From assembly GCA_040770625.1 (NCBI GenBank), contig JAXGIW010000004.1, positions 124,001-188,000 on the forward strand: DNA of 64,000 nucleotides, in the 5' to 3' direction. This DNA is from 58-81 sp012729145 (GTDB lineage: Bacteria > Synergistota > Synergistia > Synergistales > Thermovirgaceae). The notes beneath the pieces are model-generated. The model was given only the letters and a program-made list of their open reading frames with translations. It was not told where the DNA came from and ran no database searches. The position numbers and the translations under genes were made by a program. Positions 51,849 to 60,477 of this stretch are shown one piece after another; within the stretch, counting starts at the first letter, position 1; every line of letters starts with the position of its first letter.

Positions 51849-52901
51849 CTAAAGAATGGCCCTGATCCGGTCCTCGATCTCCCTGACCGAGGGGGCGATC
51901 CCTCCGGCGTGTCCGAAAAAGGAGACCTTGGCCTTTCCGCAAACGGCAGCCTCAACATCCTCGACCATCTGCCCCATGTTCATCTCGACCACCAGGACGT
52001 GTTTCGTCCCGGAGGCAAGCTCTGCAAGCTTCCTGCTCGGGAAGGGGAAAAGAGTTATGGGTCTGAGCATTCCGACCTTGATCCCTTCGTTACGAAGATT
52101 GTTTATGGCCGATCTGGCGATCCTGGCGGTTGTTCCAAAGGCCGAAAGCAGGATCTCGGCGTCTTCGCACAGGTAAGCCTCGAACCTGACCTCCTTTTCC
52201 ATCTCCCGGTACTTTTTCTGGAGCTTGATGTTGTGCTGTTCCAGGTCCTCAGGATTGAGGTAGAGACTCTTGAGGATGGACCTTTTGCCCCCGCGCTCTC
52301 CCATGCATCCCAGCGCCCAGCTCTCCCTCGGGGGTATCTCGCCGGAGACGTGCTCCCTGATCTCCACTGCCTCCATCATCTGCCCCATAAAACCGTCGGC
52401 AAGGATCATGACCGGGTTCCGGTACTTCAGGGCGAGGTCGAAGGCCATCTGTGTGATCTCCACTGCTTCCTGAAGGGTGCTGGGGGCAAGGACGAGAAGA
52501 CGGTAGTCGCCGTTCCCGCCGCCTTTAGTGGCCTGGAAGTAGTCAGCCTGTGAAGGCAGGATGCCGCCAAGGCCGGGGCCTCCCCTCATCACGTTGACTA
52601 TGACGGCGGGGATCTCGCACCCGGCGATATAGCTGATACCCTCCGACATAAGGGAGATCCCCGGGCTCGATGAAGTTGTCATGATCTTCGTACCCGTGGA
52701 CCCTCCTCCCATCACCATGTTTATCGCGGCGACCTCGCTTTCGGCCTGCACGTAGGCACCGCCTATCTTCGGGAGCTTTGCCGACATGTACTCCGGTATC
52801 TCGTTCTGGGGGGTGATCGGATACCCGAAGAAATAATTGCACCCCGCCTGGATGGCGGCCTCTGCTATCGCTTCAGTTCCCTTCATAAGAACTCTTGCCA
52901 T
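51849..52901 (-). CDS. vorB: 2-oxoacid:ferredoxin oxidoreductase, alpha subunit (VorB-like)
   Basis: A 350-residue subunit. GNEAIAEAA-like opening MKGTEAIAEAAIQAGCNYFF, FGYPITPQNEIPEYM, QAESEVAAINMVMGG and SSSPGISLMSEGISYIAG are the pattern usually annotated as VorB, the branched-chain (2-oxoisovalerate) enzyme. 2-oxoglutarate or other 2-oxoacids remain possible. This activity is central to fermentation of valine, leucine and isoleucine in anaerobes. The ATG at 52901 has GGAGG 8 nt upstream. Confidence 0.93.
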   Translation of the reverse strand: MARVLMKGTEAIAEAAIQAGCNYFFGYPITPQNEIPEYMSAKLPKIGGAYVQAESEVAAINMVMGGGSTGTKIMTTSSSPGISLMSEGISYIAGCEIPAVIVNVMRGGPGLGGILPSQADYFQATKGGGNGDYRLLVLAPSTLQEAVEITQMAFDLALKYRNPVMILADGFMGQMMEAVEIREHVSGEIPPRESWALGCMGERGGKRSILKSLYLNPEDLEQHNIKLQKKYREMEKEVRFEAYLCEDAEILLSAFGTTARIARSAINNLRNEGIKVGMLRPITLFPFPSRKLAELASGTKHVLVVEMNMGQMVEDVEAAVCGKAKVSFFGHAGGIAPSVREIEDRIRAIL

Positions 52902-52918
52902 GGATACCACCTCCAGCC

Positions 52919-53140
52919 TTATTGTTCCTCTTCTATCCTGAACACTTCGATAGCCGCGTCAGGACAGGTCGTGGCACACATTCTGCAGCCAATGCAGCCT
53001 TCCTTGAACTGCTCCACCGGCCGGTAACCCTTGCTGTTGATGTGTTCCGAAATTCTCAGTACCTTGACCGGACATGCCTCGACGCAAAGGCCACAACTCT
53101 TGCAGTATTCCTCGAGAACGTTGATACGTCCCTTTGCCAT
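52919..53140 (-). CDS. 2-oxoacid:ferredoxin oxidoreductase, delta subunit (2x[4Fe-4S] ferredoxin)
   Basis: A 73-residue ferredoxin-type subunit with two CxxCxxCxxxCP cluster motifs, CKSCGLCVEACP (about residues 13-24) and CIGCRMCATTCP (about 49-60). It passes electrons from the TPP site to ferredoxin. It is first in the operon order delta-alpha-beta-gamma and lies after the hairpin at 53178-53200. Confidence 0.94.
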   Translation of the reverse strand: MAKGRINVLEEYCKSCGLCVEACPVKVLRISEHINSKGYRPVEQFKEGCIGCRMCATTCPDAAIEVFRIEEEQ

Positions 53141-53177
53141 TTACCCGCGCACCCTCTTTCCTTTTGGGTTGTAATAG

Positions 53178-53200
53178 AGGCCGGATCAGGGTTCCGGCCT
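53178..53200 (-). promoter_or_regulatory. Perfect stem-loop between the P-loop ATPase and oxidoreductase genes
   Basis: On the minus strand AGGCCGGA (53193-53200) pairs with TCCGGCCT (53178-53185) around a 7-nt loop. The left arm begins at the last base of the upstream stop codon. It lacks a clean U tract (CTATTAC follows), so it may be a weak terminator or a processing/stability element separating the two transcripts. Confidence 0.5.
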
Positions 53201-53970
53201 TAAGTCCCCTGTGACCTGTCTCCAGCACCGGTCCACATGTAGCCATCCTCCCAGGGGAGCATCATGTGCCTGACCATGGGCCATAACTCTATGGGGGATT
53301 CCTTCCGTAAAGTTTCCCTCCGGGACATCAGGTGGGGCGGTACTGTGCCGTAAAGGACCTCGATCCCCAGGGTCTTTCCGGCATCAAAGACCTGCCGGTA
53401 GCCCCAGAGAAGGTCCTCTGCTGTGGTCTGGTCCATCAGGTGAGGGTTTGCCACCAGGGCCCCCACCTGCAACTCCGATATCCGTTCCATGCCCTTCATG
53501 AGATCCAGAATGCCTGCGGTCTCCCTGCTGCCGGGCCTGAAGGGGTTGACGACCAGGATCAGGAGGTAACCCGATCCCTTCATCTGGAGCGAGAACTGCT
53601 TCAAGGCCTTCCCTCCGGCGGCATCTCCTCCCACGTCGATGAGAAGCCTCCCCCTGGGGTCCTTGAGCGCCCAGGAGACTTGCGGGGAGATGACGGGCAT
53701 ATCGGACCACCTGGTGCTCTCCGGCGGGGTCAGTATATGGAAACCCTCTTCTCTCAGGCTATCAGCCACCTGTCTTACGCAGAAGTAGGGGTTGATTATA
53801 TCCACGTCGGCCACTGTAACCTCTTCGCCACATCCCTGGAAGGCCATGGCCATGTTCAGTACCCATTCGGTCTTCCCTGAACCGAGGGCTCCGGTAACGG
53901 CAAGGGCCTTGGGCCATTCTCTCTCGCACAGAGAGCGCGGAAAGGGGTGGGCTTCCACTGGTCTCTTCAC
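53200..53970 (-). CDS. Uncharacterised P-loop ATPase associated with the oxidoreductase operon
   Basis: A 256-residue cytoplasmic protein with Walker A GALGSGKTEWVLNMAMAF (about residues 23-40), an early VADVDIINPYFCVRQ, and Walker B LLIDVGGDAAGGKAL. The layout resembles SIMIBI-class (MinD/CobQ-like) NTPases, but the P-loop is the classical GxxGxGKT type. No other domain is visible. The GTG at 53970 overlaps the fmt stop as GTGA. It directly precedes the four oxidoreductase genes with 59 bp between, so a role in assembly or regulation of that enzyme is a guess from context only. Confidence 0.7.
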   Translation of the reverse strand: MKRPVEAHPFPRSLCEREWPKALAVTGALGSGKTEWVLNMAMAFQGCGEEVTVADVDIINPYFCVRQVADSLREEGFHILTPPESTRWSDMPVISPQVSWALKDPRGRLLIDVGGDAAGGKALKQFSLQMKGSGYLLILVVNPFRPGSRETAGILDLMKGMERISELQVGALVANPHLMDQTTAEDLLWGYRQVFDAGKTLGIEVLYGTVPPHLMSRRETLRKESPIELWPMVRHMMLPWEDGYMWTGAGDRSQGT

Positions 53971-54902
53971 TTCAGGAGATCCCCCTTCCGGATCGAGCGC
54001 CCCCTGGCCCAGCTCGCGCCATCGGTACGCCGGCGGCCTTCTTCCTGAACCTCGACCAGCTCGACAGAACCCAGACTGCAAGCCACTACCGGGTTTTCCT
54101 CGGTGGAAGCGAGGATTTCGCCTGGAACGCCATTTTCGGGCCGCATTCGTGTCCTCCATATTTTGATCCGCTTTTCTCCGCAAGTGACAAAAGATCCCGG
54201 ATATGGGTTCAGCGACCTTACAAGGTCGTGGACCGCTCTGGAAGGTTTTTCCCATCTCAGCTCTGTTTCCTGCTTCGAGATCCTGGGTGCGAAAGAGGCT
54301 TCCTCGTGCTTCTGCTCCTTGAAGGAAATCCTTCCCCTGCGGAATAATTCTAAACCATCCAGGGCTATGCGGCTACCTTCCACAGCAAGTATCTCCATGA
54401 GGTCACCAAAGGTCTCATTGACACCTATCTCCACCCTGGAGGATATGAGCACAGGCCCTGCATCCATCTCTCTTGCCAGTCTGAAGACGGTCACTCCCGT
54501 CTCTCTGTCCCCGTTCATTATTGCTCTCTGGATCGGGGCTGCACCCCGATAGGCGGGCAGTAGCGAGGGGTGTATGTTCAGGCACCCGGGTCCAGCCATT
54601 GAAATGAAGGGTTCACCTATCAACTGGGAGAAGTCGATGACAAAGATACAGAAGGGTCTCTCTTCCCCGAAAAGGCTCAGGATATCCCTGTCCACGTTGA
54701 CATCCCCTGTCCGAAAGACCGGAAGGTCCAACTCCGAAGCCTTCTCGTCAACTGGAGTCCCTCTCTCCCCAAGGGAACGGCCCGCAGGCTTGGGGAGGGC
54801 TGTGATAACCCTGCTGAAGGGGAGCTTTTCTGCCAGGATCTCCAGGCAGCGGGCGGCGAACCTCCCTGACCCGGCGAACCAGCAAGGCTCCTTCCGGGTC
54901 AT
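53967..54902 (-). CDS. fmt: Methionyl-tRNA formyltransferase
   Basis: A 311-residue enzyme that formylates initiator Met-tRNA. The catalytic Asn and His are in CLNIHPSLLPAYRGAAPIQ (about residues 107-125) and the Asp in LAREMDAGPVL. A C-terminal OB-like domain starts near residue 205 with RAVHDLVRSLNPYPGSFV. The ATG overlaps def as ATGA; def-fmt pairing is the classic arrangement for start-Met processing. Confidence 0.94.
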   Translation of the reverse strand: MTRKEPCWFAGSGRFAARCLEILAEKLPFSRVITALPKPAGRSLGERGTPVDEKASELDLPVFRTGDVNVDRDILSLFGEERPFCIFVIDFSQLIGEPFISMAGPGCLNIHPSLLPAYRGAAPIQRAIMNGDRETGVTVFRLAREMDAGPVLISSRVEIGVNETFGDLMEILAVEGSRIALDGLELFRRGRISFKEQKHEEASFAPRISKQETELRWEKPSRAVHDLVRSLNPYPGSFVTCGEKRIKIWRTRMRPENGVPGEILASTEENPVVACSLGSVELVEVQEEGRRRTDGASWARGRSIRKGDLLK

Positions 54903-55387
54903 TTTTCCACCCTTTTCTCAAGCTTCCTCTTGAGGAACTTTCTTTTCAGGGGGGAGATCCGGTCGAAGAAAAGCCTGCCCTCAAGGTGGTCTATCTCGTG
55001 CATCATGGCTCTTGCAAGAAAGCCCTTCTCCTCTATCCTGAAGGGTTGCCCCTTCTCGTTCTTTGCTTCCACCACCACTCTCTCCGGCCTGGCTACCTTC
55101 TCGTAGAACCCGGGGGCGCTGAGACATCCCTCTTCAAGGATCTCCTCGCCATCATGTTCAACAACGACGGGATTAACGAGAACTATCTTGCGGTCTCTCC
55201 ACCCGATAACGGCCACCCTCAGGTTGACCCCTATCTGAGGCGCCGCAAGACCCACGCCATCGTTCTTTTCCATGGTCTCCCACATGTCTTTCAGAAGGGA
55301 CTGGAGTTCTTCTCCAAAATCAGTAACGTCCTCCGCCCTTCCCCTGAGGACCGGATCGGGGTACTCCCGGATAGTTCTTACTGACAT
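54899..55387 (-). CDS. def: Peptide deformylase
   Basis: A 162-residue metalloenzyme removing the formyl group from nascent proteins. All three motifs are present: GVGLAAPQIG (about 44-53), EEGCLSAPGFY (about 86-96) and MMHEIDHLEGRLFFD (about 127-141). Length and order are standard. GGGGAGG precedes the ATG. It is the first gene after the terminator at 55417-55442. Confidence 0.96.
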   Translation of the reverse strand: MSVRTIREYPDPVLRGRAEDVTDFGEELQSLLKDMWETMEKNDGVGLAAPQIGVNLRVAVIGWRDRKIVLVNPVVVEHDGEEILEEGCLSAPGFYEKVARPERVVVEAKNEKGQPFRIEEKGFLARAMMHEIDHLEGRLFFDRISPLKRKFLKRKLEKRVEK

Positions 55388-55416
55388 CCAGCGATCCTCC
55401 CCTTCTTTCTTCCTTG

Positions 55417-55442
55417 AAAAGCGGCCCCCTGAAGAGGGCCGC
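55417..55442 (-). terminator. Rho-independent terminator after the S1 gene
   Basis: On the minus strand GCGGCCC (55436-55442) pairs with GGGCCGC (55421-55427) around an 8-nt loop, followed by TTTT. It lies 15 bp past the S1 gene stop and 30 bp before def. The short U tract may allow some read-through. Confidence 0.75.
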
Positions 55443-55456
55443 CTGTTGGTCCGGTA

Positions 55457-56968
55457 CTACTCTTCCTGCAGGGACTCCTTGATAATGTCCCCGATGGTCA
55501 CATTGGTCTCCCCGTCCATGAACTTGGAGGGGTCGTTGCGGGGCTCGTTCTTCCTGCGCCTCTTTTCGGGCTCCCTCTCCTTCCGGGGTTCGGGCTCCTC
55601 GAGTACGCTCATGCTTAGCCGGATCCTTCTCTCATTGGGCTTGATCTCTATGATCCGGGCCTGGACCTCCTGACCCTCTGAGACCACGTCCCTGGGTTTC
55701 TCGACCCGTTTGCGGCTGATCTGTGAGACGTGGATCAGACCCTCGATCCCATCCTCAAGCTCCACAAAGGCTCCGAAATCGGTCAGACGTACTATCTTTA
55801 CAGGATAGACACCGTTCACCTGGTACTTCTCTTCGATATCCTTCCAGGGATCGTGGAGCTGTTTGTAGCCGAGGCTGATCCTTTTGTTCTCCCCATCGAC
55901 GGAAAGTATCTGGACCTCCACCTTTTGCCCCTTCTTGAGGACCTCTCTGGGGTGGCGGATCCTCTGCCAGCTGATATCGCCGATATGGACAAGCCCTTCG
56001 ATCCCGGGTTCAAGCTCCACGAAGGCACCGAAATCGGCCAGGTTGGTGACCTTGCCCGTCAGCACCTCGCCTTCGGTGTAGCGTTCTGCCACACTGTCCC
56101 AAGGGTCGGGCTGGGTCTGTTTTATGCTCAGGGACACCCGGGTGTTCTCAGGGTCGATACCGATGATCTTGACCATTACCCGGTCGCCCTTGTTTACGAT
56201 CTCTTTCGGCTTGACGTTCCTCCCCCAGGTGAGCTCCGTGTTGTGCACAAGCCCTTCAACGGGCCCCAGGTTGACGAAGGCCCCGAAGGAGGTTATGGAC
56301 GTGACCGTCCCTTCCAACGTCTGCCCTGCCTCGGTCTTTTCGAAGAAGGACCGTTTCTCCTCCATGAGTTCATTTTCAAGGAGGGCTCTCCTGGAAAGGA
56401 CGATCCTCCTCTTTCTCCGGTCCCTTTCGATGACCTTGGCGCTGAAGGTATCGTCGACCAGTCTCGAGGGGTTGATCCCCCTCCCCTCCTCGGCGAGGTG
56501 AGAGACGGGAATGAATCCCTCAATACCGCAGCAGTCCACTATCAGGCCGCCCTTGACCTTCCGGAGCCCCCTGACCTCCAGGACATCATCACCGGTAAGG
56601 CTCGATTCCATTGCGTCCCACCGGTCGTCGAACTCCGTTCTCCAGCGGCTCACGATGAGCTGAGCCTCCTCGCCCTGTTTCAGGGAGACGACCTGCACCC
56701 TGACGGTATCGCCCACTGACGGGACATCCTTGGCTTCCACAAGGGACCTGTGGCTCCATTCGTTCCTTGGTAGAAAGCCTTCACACTTGAAACCCACGTC
56801 AACCAGCCATCCGTCTTCGTTGGACTCCACCACGGTCCCCTCAACGGTCTTTCCCCGATGGATCGCTCCAACTTCGTACTTTTCGAGAAAACTTTCCATC
56901 GATTCATTTCCTTCGCTAGAAAGCGCGGTACTGTCGTTACTGTTGATCGTTCTGTTCTCTTCTGTCAT
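55457..56968 (-). CDS. rpsA: 30S ribosomal protein S1 (five S1 domains)
   Basis: A 503-residue protein with five S1 RNA-binding repeats between about residues 40 and 440; the later ones are the clearest (SITSFGAFVNLGPVEGLVHN, ADFGAFVELEPGIEGLVHIG, TDFGAFVELEDGIEGLIHVS). An acidic, low-complexity N-terminus and a charged C-terminal tail flank them. S1 binds mRNA to the ribosome, and in some Firmicutes this protein is fused to IspH. The ATG is taken from the TAATG overlap with ispH, and GGGAGG lies about 10 nt upstream. Confidence 0.92.
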   Translation of the reverse strand: MTEENRTINSNDSTALSSEGNESMESFLEKYEVGAIHRGKTVEGTVVESNEDGWLVDVGFKCEGFLPRNEWSHRSLVEAKDVPSVGDTVRVQVVSLKQGEEAQLIVSRWRTEFDDRWDAMESSLTGDDVLEVRGLRKVKGGLIVDCCGIEGFIPVSHLAEEGRGINPSRLVDDTFSAKVIERDRRKRRIVLSRRALLENELMEEKRSFFEKTEAGQTLEGTVTSITSFGAFVNLGPVEGLVHNTELTWGRNVKPKEIVNKGDRVMVKIIGIDPENTRVSLSIKQTQPDPWDSVAERYTEGEVLTGKVTNLADFGAFVELEPGIEGLVHIGDISWQRIRHPREVLKKGQKVEVQILSVDGENKRISLGYKQLHDPWKDIEEKYQVNGVYPVKIVRLTDFGAFVELEDGIEGLIHVSQISRKRVEKPRDVVSEGQEVQARIIEIKPNERRIRLSMSVLEEPEPRKEREPEKRRRKNEPRNDPSKFMDGETNVTIGDIIKESLQEE

Positions 56969-57861
56969 TACCATCCATCCTCCCTGCCGCTCTTTGCAGA
57001 CGCAAGTCTCGTAGCGATTCTGTGGATCAGCCAGTCGGGTGTGCTTGCGCCCGCCGCGATCCCGATCCTTCTCTTGTCCTCCAACCATCCCCTTTCGAGC
57101 CCCTCTTCATCCTCGATCCAGAGGGTCGGTGTTCCTGATGTATTTGCTATCTCGAAGAGTTTTTCCGTGTTGGCGCTGTTCTTTCCGCCAATGATGATAA
57201 TACCATCTACCGAGCCCGCAAGGCGTGCCACCGACCCCTGCCTCGAAGAGGTGGCGTCACAGATGGTGTTGAAGACCCTCGTTTCGGACGCCCTGGCCGA
57301 TACATTGGATACCAGCGCGGAGAGGTCCTCCTTCCGCTGGGTGGTCTGGGATACAATGCCGACTTTTTTCAACCCTTCAATCTCGAAACTCTTTAGCCGT
57401 GAAGGATCGACAACTGTCACCGGCCCTTCCGAGGACAGCCTGATGGCCTTCACCTCCGGGTGATCTTCGTCCCCGAGGATCATTACGGTGTAACCCTCCC
57501 TTGAGAGGAGGGCGGCCTTCTCCTTTGCCTTGCTCACAAAGGGGCATGTGCCGTCCACAACCAGGGCGTTCAGGGAGTGCAGCTCTTTCATGACGAGGTC
57601 GGAGACACCGTGGGCGCGGACAAATACGGTCCCCCCCATGGGCATCTCCGAGGGAGTTTCAATGATCACCAGGCCTTTTGAAAGTAGCCTTTCTACCTCC
57701 TGGGGGTTATGGATAGGACTCCCGAGGGCATAGACCCTGCCGTGCCTTTCAAGGGACTCCTCGAGGGAGGCAATGGCCCTTCTCACACCGAAGCAGAAAC
57801 CCTTCGGTTCGGCGAAGACCAGCTCTAGGTCCCCTGTTGTCCTCTTATTCTCGCTTCCCAA
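56968..57861 (-). CDS. ispH: 4-hydroxy-3-methylbut-2-enyl diphosphate reductase
   Basis: A 297-residue iron-sulfur enzyme making IPP and DMAPP in the last MEP step. The cluster cysteines are in PKGFCFGVRRA, VVDGTCPFVSK and FNTICDATSSRQ, and GGKNSANTEKLFEIA is diagnostic. The start is uncertain: the TTG at 57861 has a weak GGTGG and overlaps miaA by 37 bp. A CTG at 57822, just after the miaA stop and 7 nt from AGGGGA, would give the shorter typical N-terminus (LVFAEPKGFC). IspDF, another MEP enzyme, is encoded at 17.5-18.7 kb. Confidence 0.93.
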   Translation of the reverse strand: MGSENKRTTGDLELVFAEPKGFCFGVRRAIASLEESLERHGRVYALGSPIHNPQEVERLLSKGLVIIETPSEMPMGGTVFVRAHGVSDLVMKELHSLNALVVDGTCPFVSKAKEKAALLSREGYTVMILGDEDHPEVKAIRLSSEGPVTVVDPSRLKSFEIEGLKKVGIVSQTTQRKEDLSALVSNVSARASETRVFNTICDATSSRQGSVARLAGSVDGIIIIGGKNSANTEKLFEIANTSGTPTLWIEDEEGLERGWLEDKRRIGIAAGASTPDWLIHRIATRLASAKSGREDGW

Positions 57862-58784
57862 AGATCCACCACTTTTCTTGCGATATCCTGAAGCGGAACG
57901 CCTGTGACATAATACCACAGGCCTGGCGAAAACCTTCTGAACCATGTCATCTGTCTTCTGGAAAAGGCCTTGGTCGCCCTGATATCTCCCTCTATTGCCT
58001 CTTCGATGCTGATCTTGCCCTCGTGGAAGGCCACCAGTTCCCTGTAGCCGAAACCTTTCATCGAAGGGAGATCAGGTCCGTAGCCGCGGTCCAGGAGAGA
58101 TCTGACCTCCTCGGGATATCCGGAGCTGAACTGCTCCCTGACCCTCTCCCCGATCTTCCGGTAAAGCTCCGCCCTTCCAGGGTAGAGACCAACGTAAAGG
58201 GGCGCAAGACAGGATCCTCTTCCCTGGCTTTCTCTCCGGATAGAAGTGGGGTTCTTGCCCGTCCTGTCGATTATCGAAAGGGCCCTGATGACCCTGAACC
58301 GGTCGTTCCGATGGACCTTGCCGGCATAGACCGGGTCAAGGCCCTCCAGTCTCCGGTAAAGGAGATCCGATCCTCCCTTGTCCCACTTCTTCTCGTACTC
58401 TCTTCTGGTATCGTCCCACCTCTGGCCCCCAAAGTCGATGATGTCGGAAAAAAGGGCCCGGTAATAGAAAGGGGTCCCTCCTGCCAGAATGGGGACCCTG
58501 CCCCTGGCGGCTATCTCTTCCACAGCCCTGGCGGCTCTTGCGGCGAAATCCGCTGCCGAGAAGATTTCGTCGGGGTTCACAACATCGATCAGGTGGTGAG
58601 GGATCTCCTCCCGGATCTCCCGGCTTATCTTGTCGGTCCCTATATCCATGAAACGATAGACCTGGCGGGAATCCACGGAGATTATCTCCCCTTTGAGCCT
58701 TCGGGCCAGCTCAAGGGAGAGTAGGGTCTTCCCCGAGGCCGTCGGACCAATGACGGAGAGGATCTCCCTGCACCCCTCATTCAT
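57825..58784 (-). CDS. miaA: tRNA dimethylallyltransferase
   Basis: A 319-residue enzyme that prenylates A37 of tRNAs reading UNN codons, using the DMAPP made by IspH encoded next door. It has a P-loop (SVIGPTASGKTLLSLELAR), DSRQVYRFMDIGTDK, PHHLIDVVNPDE and AGGTPFYYRALF. The ATG at 58784 has GAGG 8 nt upstream and overlaps the mutL stop by 8 bp; a longer in-frame start was rejected. The mutS-mutL-miaA order is widespread. Confidence 0.95.
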   Translation of the reverse strand: MNEGCREILSVIGPTASGKTLLSLELARRLKGEIISVDSRQVYRFMDIGTDKISREIREEIPHHLIDVVNPDEIFSAADFAARAARAVEEIAARGRVPILAGGTPFYYRALFSDIIDFGGQRWDDTRREYEKKWDKGGSDLLYRRLEGLDPVYAGKVHRNDRFRVIRALSIIDRTGKNPTSIRRESQGRGSCLAPLYVGLYPGRAELYRKIGERVREQFSSGYPEEVRSLLDRGYGPDLPSMKGFGYRELVAFHEGKISIEEAIEGDIRATKAFSRRQMTWFRRFSPGLWYYVTGVPLQDIARKVVDLWEARIRGQQGT

Positions 58785-60477
58785 TGCTCTGACCTCTACC
58801 GAAAAGTCTTGACAGATCCCTGTCACGAAGCCTTATGAAAGTAGGTCTTCCGTGAGGGCACATGGTGGGCTCCTCACAACGGAAGAGGTCCTCAAGCAGT
58901 GCCTCTGCCTCCTCAAGGCTAATGCTGTCGCTGATCTTGATCGCTGCCTTGCAGGACCTGCCGGGGACCCCGGCCAGGGAAAATTCAGGGGGAAGGCCAT
59001 CCTCGATGGCCGCCACAGTGGATCTCAGAAGATCCAGCGGGTCAAGGAACCCGTTGTTGGAGGACCCACCGGGTACCGATTCCAGGGTAATGCTCCCCTG
59101 GCCCTGGCCGAACCGGAACCCCAGCTCCTCCAGTTCGGTTCTTGAACCTTCAGCCCTCTCAGAGAGGGAGGGGGGCAGATCGACGGGTAAGGGTATCTTC
59201 TGCGGGATAGCCTCGGACTGCCTGCTTGAGATCCTCTCAAAGAGTATCCTTTCATGGGCGGCATGAGGATCGATAATAAGAAGGCCTTCGCTCTCCTCGA
59301 AAAGGAGATATCCAGATCCGATCCGGCAAATGAAACGCCCCGCTCCGGCCTCTCTTCTCCCTCCGGCATCGATCGACGGCGAAAAGGGAGGTTCGCCCAC
59401 CCTGTTGAAGAGACCCTCCTCGCTGGGAGGCCCCTGGAAAGATCCGGAACCTGCCCTTCGGACCAGGCCTCTGTTCACCGGGAGGTCCGAAAGGGTCCGC
59501 ATCCCTTCAGCGGTCATGAAGCCCCCCTCAACGAGGTCCAGAACGGACCTCCTTACCGTATCGAAGACAGGAAGGGAGGAGTGGCAGCGTACCTCCGCCT
59601 TGCCGGGGTGTACGTTCACATCGAGAAGTCGGGCCGGTACGGTTATGAAGAACATCCAGTTCCCCGAGGCGCCCTCCCCGCAGGACGAAAGAGCAGCAGA
59701 GACGGTGGCGTCCCGAACCCGCCTTCCGTTGAAGAATATTATGGAATCCCTTCTCCTCGATCCTGGCGAAGGATACCATACTGTCTCCACCCTCAACGGC
59801 CCCGATGCAACGATGTAATGCCTTGGCGTTTCACTGGTACCCCAGACCTTTCTGAGCACTTCCACCCTTTCGAGGCATCCGTCGGTGGAGAACACCTCCC
59901 GGTTTTCGGAGAGGGCACGAAAGGCTACTCCCGGGAAGGCAGCCGAATACTCCCTGACCACTTTTATCGCCCTTCTTGCCTCCGTGGCGGACCCTTTCAA
60001 AAAACTCCTTCTTGCGGGGAGGTTGAAGAAGAGATCCTCCACCTGGATCCTGGTCCCCTGTCTACAGGGAAGGGTAACGTGAAGACTGACGTTCCCGCCC
60101 TCGGCTCGGAGCATTCCCCCCTCTTCGCCCTGCCTTCGGCTCCTGATCTCCAGTCTGCTCACGGCGCAGACGCTTGCCAGCGCCTCCCCCCTGTAGCCGA
60201 AGGATCCGATATCGGAGAGGTCATCAATTTCGGTGATCTTGCTTGTGGCGAACCTCTCCACGGCGAGAGGGAGTTCCCCGTAAGGAATGCCGGAACCGTC
60301 GTCCTCAACGACAATGAAGGTCTTGCCGCCGTCCTTCAGTTCCACTGTGATCCTGGCTGCCCCCGCATCGAGAGAGTTCTCAAGAAGTTCCTTGACCACG
60401 GAAGCCGGGTTCTCGATAACCTCCCCGGCAGCTATACGGGAAGAAACGTCCGGCGATAGCTGTCTAATGGGTTTCAT
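58777..60477 (-). CDS. mutL: DNA mismatch repair protein MutL
   Basis: A 566-residue GHKL-ATPase. N-terminal motifs are RIAAGEVIENPASVVKELLE, DDGSGIPYGELPLAVERFAT and GYRGEALASVCAVS. The C-terminal domain (from about residue 375) has DPHAAHERILFERI, a variant of the endonuclease metal motif with Pro in place of the usual Gln, and CPHGRPTFIRL near the end. These suggest MutL nicking activity, as in organisms without MutH. The ATG overlaps mutS as ATGA. Confidence 0.95.
   Translation of the reverse strand: MKPIRQLSPDVSSRIAAGEVIENPASVVKELLENSLDAGAARITVELKDGGKTFIVVEDDGSGIPYGELPLAVERFATSKITEIDDLSDIGSFGYRGEALASVCAVSRLEIRSRRQGEEGGMLRAEGGNVSLHVTLPCRQGTRIQVEDLFFNLPARRSFLKGSATEARRAIKVVREYSAAFPGVAFRALSENREVFSTDGCLERVEVLRKVWGTSETPRHYIVASGPLRVETVWYPSPGSRRRDSIIFFNGRRVRDATVSAALSSCGEGASGNWMFFITVPARLLDVNVHPGKAEVRCHSSLPVFDTVRRSVLDLVEGGFMTAEGMRTLSDLPVNRGLVRRAGSGSFQGPPSEEGLFNRVGEPPFSPSIDAGGRREAGAGRFICRIGSGYLLFEESEGLLIIDPHAAHERILFERISSRQSEAIPQKIPLPVDLPPSLSERAEGSRTELEELGFRFGQGQGSITLESVPGGSSNNGFLDPLDLLRSTVAAIEDGLPPEFSLAGVPGRSCKAAIKISDSISLEEAEALLEDLFRCEEPTMCPHGRPTFIRLRDRDLSRLFGRGQSNE

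Noticed and set aside
59254..60459. Plus-strand open frame of about 400 codons opposite mutL
   Set aside because: No domain signature and fully contained in an intact mutL gene.
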